This document shows, piece after piece, positions 1-4,785 of a stretch of DNA of 5,340 bases. The stretch covers positions 1-5,340 of the forward strand of contig JAQGOI010000284.1 of NCBI GenBank assembly GCA_028293685.1. The letters run 5' to 3'. Made by a program: the position numbers and the translations under genes. Position 1 is the stretch's first letter. Each line of letters opens with the position of its first letter. A model generated the notes under the pieces. The model was not told where the DNA came from, did not search any database, and saw nothing but the letters and a program-made list of their open reading frames with translations. The stretch is from Lysobacteraceae bacterium. GTDB taxonomy: Bacteria; Pseudomonadota; Gammaproteobacteria; Xanthomonadales; Xanthomonadaceae.

Positions 1-446
1 GCGAATTCCAGGATCTGGTACTGCGATACACCCAGGCGATGATGAGCCAGATGGCCCAGGTCATCATGTGTGCGCGACGCCATTCGATCAGAAGGCAGCT
101 TTGCCGTTGGTTGTTGCTCAGCTTCGATCGCATCGGCGAAAACGAATTGCGCGTGACGCACGAACGCATCGCCAGCGCCCTGGGGATTCGGCGCGTGGGT
201 GTCACGGAGGCGATAGGGCGCTTGCAAAACGACGGTTTTATTCACGGTGCGCGCGGGGAAATCGCGCTGCTCGATCGCGTTGGACTTGAGCAGCAGTCAT
301 GCGAGTGCTATCAGGTCATCAGGGATGAATATGCGCGGTTGCGTGTCACTCCAGAGCCGCCCGCGACTGACTCCTCGCCCACTCCGCCTCTGAAGGCGAT
401 GGGAAAAGTGCCCGTTGCAAGTGTGGTCGGTGCCTCGCGCCTTTGA
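1..446 (+). CDS. Crp/Fnr-family transcriptional regulator, C-terminal part (5' end outside window)
   Basis: The frame is open from the window edge (first full codon at position 3) to a TGA at 444-446, so the N-terminal sensor domain is missing. What is visible is the end of the long dimerisation helix (QDLVLRYTQAMMSQMAQ), then the family pattern RRQLCRWLLLSFDRIGENEL. A Crp-type winged helix-turn-helix follows at about 150-285 (VTHERIASALGIRRVGVTEA, then IGRLQNDGFI and a wing ending ALLDR). The segment after it (GLEQQSCECYQVIRDEYARL) is typical of a proteobacterial Crp/Fnr subgroup in which the sensor domain often does not bind cAMP. Such proteins bind DNA as dimers; the ligand cannot be judged here. 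After YARLR comes an unusual tail of about 33 residues, rich in proline, serine and threonine at first, that I do not recognise as part of the fold. The first ATG at 39 is internal and not the real start. The gene is convergent with the next one, 43 bp away. Confidence 0.9.
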   Translation, partial: EFQDLVLRYTQAMMSQMAQVIMCARRHSIRRQLCRWLLLSFDRIGENELRVTHERIASALGIRRVGVTEAIGRLQNDGFIHGARGEIALLDRVGLEQQSCECYQVIRDEYARLRVTPEPPATDSSPTPPLKAMGKVPVASVVGASRL

Positions 447-489
447 TTGCAAGTGCATGGATTGCCGATATTGCGGGCAACCCCGGTGA

Positions 490-957
490 TTATTGGTACT
501 GCTGCTGGTTGTCCTCGACCGCCTTGCGACGCTCACTGGGAACGGCACTCCGCTGTGCCGGCCTGAGCTCGATGCGCAGTGCCCACAGCGAACCTACAAG
601 GTACTGCCACTGACCCATTTCAACGGGCCTGCCGCTATCGTCGGTGAGTTCAACGAACTCCGGCACGTCCTCGACCGAGCGGTCCACTACGACCTTGACC
701 GCATTCACGACATCGGGCCACCACGACGCCCTGTACGCCTGCCACAGCATCTCCCGTATATCGTCGGGCTGGTCGCCCAGGTTGGAATATGCAAGGAAGT
801 GCTGGAAGTCGTCGCGGGCCGCGTTTTCACGAAAACCGCCGGGGCCTGTGTGGCGAATCCCGTCGTGCCAGCGTGTTGCCGGTGCCCAGCACGTATCACA
901 GCGGATCACATCCTGCTGCTGGATGTCCTTGTTGAAGTCTTCCCGGGACTGGTTCAT
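490..957 (-). CDS. hypothetical protein, 155 residues, with N-terminal CxxC
   Basis: I do not recognise this family. The frame is open upstream to an ATG at 999, but the ATG at 957 (MNQSREDFNKDIQQQ) is preferred because GGAGG (plus-strand 965-969) lies 7 nt upstream of it, while the 999 ATG has no comparable site. The protein is soluble-looking and acidic, with no signal peptide or membrane segment. Visible features are a single CxxC pair near the N-terminus (RCDTCW), a tryptophan-rich middle (EMLWQAYRASWWPDVVNAVK), an acidic stretch (VEDVPEFVELTDDSGRP), a hydrophobic patch (WQYLVGSLWALRIEL) and a charged, glutamine-rich tail. One CxxC alone is not enough to claim zinc or redox function. An open frame of similar length lies opposite on the plus strand, but its composition (runs of Val/Leu, scattered Cys, Pro, His) looks less natural and it has no ribosome site. 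The amino-acid balance and ribosome site favour the minus strand. Confidence 0.68.
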   Translation of the reverse strand: MNQSREDFNKDIQQQDVIRCDTCWAPATRWHDGIRHTGPGGFRENAARDDFQHFLAYSNLGDQPDDIREMLWQAYRASWWPDVVNAVKVVVDRSVEDVPEFVELTDDSGRPVEMGQWQYLVGSLWALRIELRPAQRSAVPSERRKAVEDNQQQYQ

Positions 958-969
958 AGGGCGGCCTCC
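955..969 (-). promoter_or_regulatory. ribosome binding site that sets the start at 957
   Basis: On the minus strand GGAGG (965-969) is followed by a 7-nt spacer and ATG (957-955). This selects the shorter, 155-residue form of the minus-strand gene over the ATG 14 codons upstream. Confidence 0.65.
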
Positions 970-1350
970 ATAGCCGACTTCCGTCACGTCCGTCATCAAA
1001 CTGCCGCCGGCTTGCAGGCAAGGTGAACGACGACGCGCTTTTTTGGCCGCCGCGGGCGACTAAATCCTGCTATTCGCGGCTGCTGTTTACACTCACGGGG
1101 CGCTGTGGCTCGAGCGGCCATGAGCGGCAGTTTGTGCGGACTACGTCCACGCTGTCGGAGGTCCGGGCACGCTGATGAATTGGGGGCAGAGGCGTGAACG
1201 TACGTGGGGCGTGGGTTTCAAAGTCGCGCCCGCGACGATTACCCGCGTGGCGAGATCGGGAAAATCAGCCGGGGGTCCAGTGGTATTGCGCCAGCACCAC
1301 CGTCGGAGCGCCGGCCGCTGCGCGCGCCACTGCGGGGCGACTGCCGGCTT
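958..1350. other. gene-free stretch of about 390 bp
   Basis: No frame here on either strand has a natural composition together with a ribosome site; the overlapping open frames around 1175-1470 are arginine-rich and typical of spurious GC-rich frames. The minus-strand promoter of the 490-957 gene should lie in about 970-1110, but no convincing -35/-10 pair can be named. A T6 run occurs at about 1040 without a clear stem before it. Short GC palindromes such as CCGCGG (near 1050) and ACGTACGT (near 1200) are present and not distinctive. The part next to 1350 should contain the 3' end of the minus-strand transcript from the 1351-1596 gene, but I see no classical terminator. Confidence 0.5.
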
Positions 1351-1596
1351 TCAGCGGAACCGCTCGAAGATCGGATTCGTATCCAGGGCGCCGTCCGTAT
1401 CGATCACCGCATACTTCCTGCCGTCAGGGTCGAAGAGGATCGCCTTTTTCGCGGCTGATCGTGATCTGACGAACTTCAATTGCCAGCCGAACTGCTCAAG
1501 CGTGTTGAGCGTGGCGAGCTGCGATTCGTTGAGTGCACGCTTGAGCAACCTGGACGGGTCGTCGGCCGGCGTGCGCCGGTCTGTCGAAATGGTCAT
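1351..1596 (-). CDS. small conserved-looking hypothetical protein, 81 residues
   Basis: The ATG at 1596 starts MTISTDRRTPADDPSRLL and the frame ends at TGA 1351-1353. AGGGGG lies 5 nt upstream of this ATG. The frame stays open further upstream to a TTG at 1650, but those 18 codons cover a hairpin and look untranslated. The core reads LNESQLATLNTLEQFGWQLK, then FVR, a hydrophobic strand (AILFDPDG), and RKYAVIDTDGALDTNPIF. This layout, with a helix leading to a GW-L-FVR motif, a short strand and a YAVID-DG-L-NP ending, matches a family of small uncharacterised proteins that I recall from Pseudomonas and Xanthomonas genomes. Its function is unknown to me. No signal peptide or membrane helix is seen, so it is probably cytoplasmic. 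It lies 101 bp downstream of the barrel gene on the same strand and could share its transcript or have its own promoter. Confidence 0.72.
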   Translation of the reverse strand: MTISTDRRTPADDPSRLLKRALNESQLATLNTLEQFGWQLKFVRSRSAAKKAILFDPDGRKYAVIDTDGALDTNPIFERFR

Positions 1597-1614
1597 GACA
1601 GCCCCCTGTAATGC

Positions 1615-1633
1615 CCAGGAGATCACCTCCTGG
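1615..1633 (-). promoter_or_regulatory. leader hairpin containing a perfect extended Shine-Dalgarno sequence
   Basis: The minus strand reads CCAGGAG, GTGAT, CTCCTGG: a perfect 7-bp inverted repeat with a 5-nt loop. The left arm and loop contain AGGAGGTGATC (1631-1621), complementary over 11 nt to the 3' end of bacterial 16S rRNA. It sits 18 nt upstream of the ATG at 1596, too far for ordinary use at that codon and partly closed in the stem. No U-run follows, so it is not a standard terminator. A role in controlling translation of the 81-residue protein is an inference. Confidence 0.4.
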
Positions 1634-1697
1634 TGGGGAAACTCTGGCAAAGACGATGTTAAGCGGCTGTAGCGTTGCCGGACCGTCCGACCTCCGA

Positions 1698-2588
1698 CTA
1701 TTGGCCTCGATAACGTAGTTGCATGCGGACGCTGGTAAGCGCGTCGTTTTGCCGGCCGGCATCGGGATCGCGCCGGACCGCCAACGGCACGTACAGCACT
1801 TCGAGGCCTAGACCCCAGCGGTTACCGAGATCACGGCCCACCCCCCGCGCCATATACGGCAGGACCGAGCGGGCCACCAGGCGGGTGCGGTCGCGGACCG
1901 AGCCGATCAGCGCATCGACCTGCACTTCCGGTTCCATGCGTACGACGCCGAGGCTGCCGTGCCAGTGCCATGGGGTCGGTCCCCAGGACAGCGTCATGTC
2001 GGTACCGTAATGGCGCAGCGCGATGCGGTCGCGCGATGGCGCGATGCATCCCGCCGGATTGATGTCCGGATCAGCCACGCCAGCGACGTCTGCGGGACAG
2101 GTGATGTCGCCCTCCGCGGTTCCATGCTGGCCAAACACCCTGGCCGAGAGTTGGAATTCATCCGTTGCCAACAGCTGCCGGCCGAGCGCAACTGCAAACA
2201 GGTCGCGGGTATGCAGGCCGTTGATCGTCACCGGCGGCGTCCATCCCACGTCCGCGACCCAGCCGCCCGGCAAACCCACGCTCAATCGCACCCGGCCGAA
2301 AACCGGAGACTTGTTGAGGTCTTCCTGCTTGAAACCGTCGAAGCCGACGCGCTGCTGGTCCGCGCTCAGCCTCGGGATCTGGCCAAGGTCGATTGAACCA
2401 TTCCAGTGCCAGGGAGCCATAGACTCGGTGCCGCCGAACGTCGTCATGAGCGTGGTGGCACCAACGTAGTTCATCGCCCAGGTTTCAGGCCGGTCTGAAC
2501 CCAGCAACTGGTTGCCACTGGTGACAACCTGAGCCGACGCCGGCCCCGCGAGCAACACAAAGACAACAGGGAGACAGAGATGCCGCAT
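1698..2588 (-). CDS. exported protein, probable outer-membrane beta-barrel, 296 residues
   Basis: The start ATG at 2588 follows AAAGG (plus-strand 2597-2601) with an 8-nt spacer. Residues 1-19 (MRHLCLPVVFVLLAGPASA) form a classical signal peptide with signal peptidase I cleavage after ASA, giving a mature protein that starts QVV. Cys5 is in the hydrophobic core and not in a lipobox. The mature part has repeated short alternating hydrophobic/polar strands with aromatic girdle residues (WAMNYVGATTLMTTF, PWHWNGSIDLG, FGRVRLSVGLPGGWVADVGW, LALGRQLL-type turns, MTLSWGPTPWHWHGSLGVV, WGLGLEVLYVPLAV). It ends in a strand-like segment, VRMQLRYRGQ. These are usual signs of an outer-membrane barrel, though the last residue is Gln and not the common Phe. 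Cys164 and Cys181 flank a probable extracellular loop and could form a disulfide. Substrate and family are not recognised. It is divergent from the cupredoxin-repeat gene. Confidence 0.8.
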   Translation of the reverse strand: MRHLCLPVVFVLLAGPASAQVVTSGNQLLGSDRPETWAMNYVGATTLMTTFGGTESMAPWHWNGSIDLGQIPRLSADQQRVGFDGFKQEDLNKSPVFGRVRLSVGLPGGWVADVGWTPPVTINGLHTRDLFAVALGRQLLATDEFQLSARVFGQHGTAEGDITCPADVAGVADPDINPAGCIAPSRDRIALRHYGTDMTLSWGPTPWHWHGSLGVVRMEPEVQVDALIGSVRDRTRLVARSVLPYMARGVGRDLGNRWGLGLEVLYVPLAVRRDPDAGRQNDALTSVRMQLRYRGQ

Positions 2589-4025
2589 GTCAAAGACCTT
2601 TGCGATGCTGGATCACCCGATAGCCGGCCCGATAGCCGGCCGGCTCAACGAGGCCCGGGCACGGGCGCACCGCCGCCTTCGTCAACCCTCGACACACAAG
2701 ATGCGCAAAGGGCAGCAGGAGGTTCACGATGGCGCGGAATTCCCTCTGAAGCAGGGACATTGCTGGTTGCAGCAATGACGTTTTGTGGCACCGCCTCGGC
2801 CGCCAACCATTCCGTGCTGGCGCAGTCGAACATGACGTTCTCGCCGACCACGCTCACGATCCCTGCTGGCGATACGGTGACTTTCACCAATGGTGGCGGG
2901 TTTCACAACGTGCGGTCGACAACGACTTCGGTGACAACGTTTCGTTGCGCGAATGGCTGCGACGGCGTCGGCGCGGGCGATGGCAGCCCCAGTTCCGCCG
3001 CATGGGCGGCCACCGTGGCATTCCCTACGGCCGGTACCGTTGACTTCTACTGCGAGATACACGGATCCACCGGGGCCGGAATGCACGGACAGATCTCGGT
3101 GACCGCTGCATTACCTCCGCCCCCGATGATGGCAAAACCCCATGACTTCAACGGCGACGGAAAGGCGGACATCTTCTGGCGCAACGCGACGAGCGGTGCA
3201 GACACCATCTGGAAGTCCGGCAGCTCCTCGACGCCCCAGGCGACAACAGGCATCACCGACTTGAACTGGAAAGTCGTCGGAGTTGGCGACTTCAATGGCG
3301 ACGGCAAAGTGGACGTGTTATGGCGCAACAGCCGTAGCGGCGCGAACACCATATGGAAATCCGGCAATTCGGCCACCCGGCAGACCACGACCGGGGTCAC
3401 CGACCAGGCATGGAAAGTTGCCGGGGTCGGCGACTTCGATGGCGACAGCAAGTCAGACATTCTGTGGCGCAATGGCGCTAACGGCGCAGATGCCATCTGG
3501 AAATCTGGCAACTCAAGCAGCCGGCAGACGACTACCGGCGTCACTAATCTGGCATGGAAGATTGTTGGCGTCGGCGATTTCAATGGCGATGGCAAGTCGG
3601 ACATCCTGTGGCGCAACACGACGAGCGGTGCCAACGCCATCTGGAGATCGGGCGTCTCGTCGACCCAGCAGTCGATCATCGGAGTGAACGACCAGAATTG
3701 GAAAGTCGTCGGCGTTGGCGATTTCAATGGCGATGGTAAGGCGGACATCTTCTGGCGCAATACCTCAACCGGCGCAAATACCATCTGGAAGTCGGGCATG
3801 TCATCAACCCAGCAGGCAACAACCCGGGTCACAGATGGCAACTGGAAGGTGGTGGCTGTCGGTGACTTCAACGGCGACGGTGCGTCGGACGTGTTCTGGC
3901 GCAATACCGCGACTGGCGCCAACACAATCTGGAAGTCGGCGCTTGCATCCGCTCAACAGACAACGGCAGCCGTTCCGGATTCGAGCTGGGCAGTCGTTCC
4001 CTACGAGGGACAGGCGTTGCAGTAA
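2580..4025 (+). CDS. secreted cupredoxin-domain protein with six FG-GAP/VCBS-like repeats (start region apparently frameshifted)
   Basis: The uninterrupted frame runs from an ATG at 2580, but that ATG lies inside the divergent gene and the first ~55 codons look like non-coding sequence. The likely real start is the ATG at 2729, behind AGGAGG, one frame away; its frame meets TGA at 2747-2749. Skipping one base there joins MARNSL to a signal-peptide core, GTLLVAAMTFCGTASA, cleaved before ANHSV (codon 2802), for a 431-residue product. Next comes a plastocyanin-like domain (about 2808-3110) with type I copper ligands in order: His at 2904 (FHN), Cys at 3051 and His at 3060 (YCEIHG), Met at 3081 (GMHG). 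FRCANGC adds a possible disulfide. A proline linker (PPPPMM) leads to six 48-residue repeats, each starting D-F-N/D-G-D, a calcium-binding-type loop. Such repeats build propeller-like extracellular domains. Copper electron transfer or binding plus surface adhesion is inference; no catalytic domain is present. Confidence 0.85.
   Translation: MPHVKDLCDAGSPDSRPDSRPAQRGPGTGAPPPSSTLDTQDAQRAAGGSRWRGIPSEAGTLLVAAMTFCGTASAANHSVLAQSNMTFSPTTLTIPAGDTVTFTNGGGFHNVRSTTTSVTTFRCANGCDGVGAGDGSPSSAAWAATVAFPTAGTVDFYCEIHGSTGAGMHGQISVTAALPPPPMMAKPHDFNGDGKADIFWRNATSGADTIWKSGSSSTPQATTGITDLNWKVVGVGDFNGDGKVDVLWRNSRSGANTIWKSGNSATRQTTTGVTDQAWKVAGVGDFDGDSKSDILWRNGANGADAIWKSGNSSSRQTTTGVTNLAWKIVGVGDFNGDGKSDILWRNTTSGANAIWRSGVSSTQQSIIGVNDQNWKVVGVGDFNGDGKADIFWRNTSTGANTIWKSGMSSTQQATTRVTDGNWKVVAVGDFNGDGASDVFWRNTATGANTIWKSALASAQQTTAAVPDSSWAVVPYEGQALQ
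2589..2728. promoter_or_regulatory. shared divergent promoter region between barrel gene and cupredoxin-repeat gene
   Basis: These 140 bp separate the minus-strand ATG at 2588 from the preferred plus-strand ATG at 2729, so promoters for both genes should lie here. No strong -35/-10 pair is visible in either direction. A TTGACG on the minus strand near 2680 has no good -10 at the right distance. The segment contains a 12-bp tandem repeat and a GC palindrome. The plus-strand frame stays open through the whole segment by chance of composition (rich in Arg, Pro, Ala), which makes an over-long gene call likely. Confidence 0.45.
2616..2639. repeat. tandem 12-bp direct repeat, two copies
   Basis: CCCGATAGCCGG occurs at 2616-2627 and again, with no change and no gap, at 2628-2639. 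The second copy runs into the 12-bp palindrome AGCCGGCCGGCT (2634-2645). It lies in the divergent promoter region, so it could be a regulator site or simply a slippage duplication. Confidence 0.75.
2717..2731 (+). promoter_or_regulatory. strong ribosome binding site and ATG, out of frame with the downstream gene
   Basis: AGGAGG (2717-2722), a 6-nt spacer and ATG (2729-2731) form the best initiation signal for the cupredoxin-repeat gene. Translation gives MARNSL and then TGA at 2747-2749. A +1 change between about 2741 and 2750 restores a complete signal peptide, so this is taken as the true start with a frame break. Confidence 0.7.
3147..4022 (+). repeat. six in-frame 144-bp repeats (FG-GAP/VCBS-like units)
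   Basis: The units start at 3147, 3291, 3435, 3579, 3723 and 3867, and the first five are exactly 144 bp (48 codons) each. The pattern is F-N-G-D-G-K-x-D-I-F/L-W-R-N, then S/T-G-A-N-T-I-W-K-S-G, a variable Ser/Thr/Gln segment, and T-G-V-T-D-x-x-W-K-V-V-G-V-G-D. Unit 3 has FDGDSK in place of FNGDGK, unit 5 has TTRVTD, and unit 6 diverges at its end and closes with AVVPYEGQALQ as a cap. The constant length with no indels suggests strong structural constraint or recent duplication. Confidence 0.95.
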
Positions 4026-4046
4026 TGCCGAGCACCGCCCCAACCC

Positions 4047-4078
4047 AAGGTCGCTGATTGAAGCCCATCAGCGACCTT
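4047..4078 (+). terminator. perfect 12-bp stem-loop after the cupredoxin-repeat gene
   Basis: AAGGTCGCTGAT (4047-4058), an 8-nt loop TGAAGCCC, and ATCAGCGACCTT (4067-4078) pair without mismatch, 21 nt after the stop codon. Only two T residues end the right arm and there is no U-run, so it may act as a weak intrinsic terminator or as a 3'-end stabilising hairpin. Its position right after the stop supports an end-of-transcript role that separates this gene from nuo. Confidence 0.75.
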
Positions 4079-4170
4079 GACCGCTGTGGATCACCCGTTG
4101 GTGAAAAACCAATTTCCGCCGGGCGGCGTTTGGTGCCCCGATAGCACCGCTGCGTGGAAGGCAGCTGGAT

Positions 4171-4210
4171 TTTCCCGCTCAGGTCGGCAGGTCGCCGGTA
4201 GGGCGGGAAA
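4171..4210. repeat. 8-bp inverted repeat with 24-nt spacer
   Basis: TTTCCCGC (4171-4178) is matched by GCGGGAAA (4203-4210), and pairing continues to flanking GAT/ATC across one bulged base. The spacer contains AGGTCG twice. It could form a hairpin in RNA if transcription starts upstream; function unknown. Confidence 0.5.
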
Positions 4211-4278
4211 TCCCCGAAACAATCGATACCACGCGACGGACTGGCGTCATCTGGCGCCCGTCCTTAAACTATGCGGCT

Positions 4279-4299
4279 GGCATGTGTCGTCGACATGCC
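4279..4299. promoter_or_regulatory. 21-bp palindromic site upstream of nuoA, operator or leader hairpin
   Basis: GGCATGT (4279-4285) and ACATGCC (4293-4299) are perfect inverted arms around the 7-nt centre GTCGTCG. The site starts 8 bp after the weak -10 candidate TAAACT, and its symmetry and size are those of a dimeric regulator site. It could equally fold as a 5' leader hairpin. No specific regulator consensus is recognised. Confidence 0.4.
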
Positions 4300-4428
4300 G
4301 TTTGACGACCGCCTTGGGAGTGCGTCATGGCACTACAAGGCTTTCCGACGGATCGTGCGAGCCCCCGACAACCATTGAATTGGCGCACGCGGCAACCCGT
4401 GCACCGCAGCTGAAACGAGAGGACGCGC

Positions 4429-4785
4429 GTGCTGGCCGAATACCTGCCGACCCTGCTGTTCCTGATCGTGGCCGCCGGCATCGGCGTGGCCCTGATCGTG
4501 ATCGGCAATGTCCTTGGCCCGAAGCGCCCGACGGCGGAGAAGCTGTCCCCGTACGAATGCGGATTCGCCGCATTCGGCGACGCGCATATGCGCTTTGACG
4601 TGCGCTACTACCTGATCGCGATCCTGTTCATCGTTTTCGACTTGGAGATCGCGTTTGTCTTCCCATGGGCGCTGGTTTTCCGCGAACTTGGCGTCTTCGG
4701 GCTCGTTGAGATGGGCGTGTTCCTGGCGCTGCTGGTGATCGGCTTCGCCTACGTCTGGAAGAAGGGAGCGCTGGAATGGGAATGA
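4429..4785 (+). CDS. nuoA: NADH-quinone oxidoreductase subunit A
   Basis: NuoA is a small membrane-arm subunit of respiratory complex I (NDH-1), near the quinone site in the cytoplasmic membrane, where NADH oxidation is coupled to proton pumping. The 118-residue protein has the expected three membrane helices: about 7-30, 60-82 and 90-110. The family signatures are visible: LSPYECGF (39-46) in the conserved loop, and [18 protein letters not shown] (56-73), which carries the acidic residues Asp71 and Glu73 in helix 2. The start is a GTG at 4429, preceded by GAGAGGA (4417-4423) with 5 nt spacing; the protein then begins [11 protein letters not shown], full length for the family. It is the first gene of the nuo operon here, and its last 10 bases overlap nuoB. 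I see no defect in it. Confidence 0.97.
   Translation: MLAEYLPTLLFLIVAAGIGVALIVIGNVLGPKRPTAEKLSPYECGFAAFGDAHMRFDVRYYLIAILFIVFDLEIAFVFPWALVFRELGVFGLVEMGVFLALLVIGFAYVWKKGALEWE

Larger units (their letters stand above)
4079..4428 (+). other. gene-free nuo leader and promoter region
   Basis: About 350 bp between the stem-loop and nuoA hold no convincing gene; frames crossing it run into nuoA out of phase and are arginine-rich. The nuo promoter should be here. The best, weak candidate for a -10 is TAAACT (4265-4270), with no good -35 partner; a TTGACG at 4302-4307 has no matching -10. Inverted repeats occur at 4171-4210, 4279-4299 and, more weakly, 4385-4402 (GCACG / CGTGC). No tRNA T-loop sequence was found on either strand. 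Confidence 0.5.

Noticed and set aside
493..1026. Plus-strand open frame of 177 codons opposite the 155-residue gene
   Set aside because: It has no ribosome site, an unnatural composition and full overlap with the better minus-strand frame; it is most likely an antisense shadow in GC-rich DNA.
1615..1633. Hairpin read as a rho-independent terminator of the barrel gene
   Set aside because: There is no U-run on either side, and the stem contains the Shine-Dalgarno complement, so a leader element is the better reading.
1175..1672. Plus-strand frame of 165 codons and nested frames at 1194-1469
   Set aside because: They overlap the 81-residue minus-strand gene, have no ribosome site and read as low-quality arginine-rich sequence.
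1681..1697. Short palindrome CGGACCGTCCG after the barrel gene as a terminator
   Set aside because: The stem is 5 bp with a one-base centre and no T-run; such palindromes are common by chance at this GC content.
1959..2469. Plus-strand open frames of 145-148 codons inside the barrel gene
   Set aside because: Their composition is arginine- and proline-rich with no motif, while the minus strand has a signal peptide, a ribosome site and strand-like segments.
3047..3925. Minus-strand open frame of 292 codons across the repeat region
   Set aside because: It is repetitive only because it mirrors the plus-strand repeats (PLKSPTPTTFQ units). The plus strand has recognisable domains, ordered copper ligands and calcium-loop motifs.
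4302..4330. TTGACG at 4302 as the -35 box of a nuo promoter
   Set aside because: The hexamer 17 bp downstream is TCATGG, which has almost no -10 likeness.
4079..4428. A leucine tRNA before nuoA, as expected from related genomes
   Set aside because: No T-loop sequence (GTTCRA type) or acceptor-stem pairing with CCA was found on either strand; aatcgatacc near 4221 does not fit.
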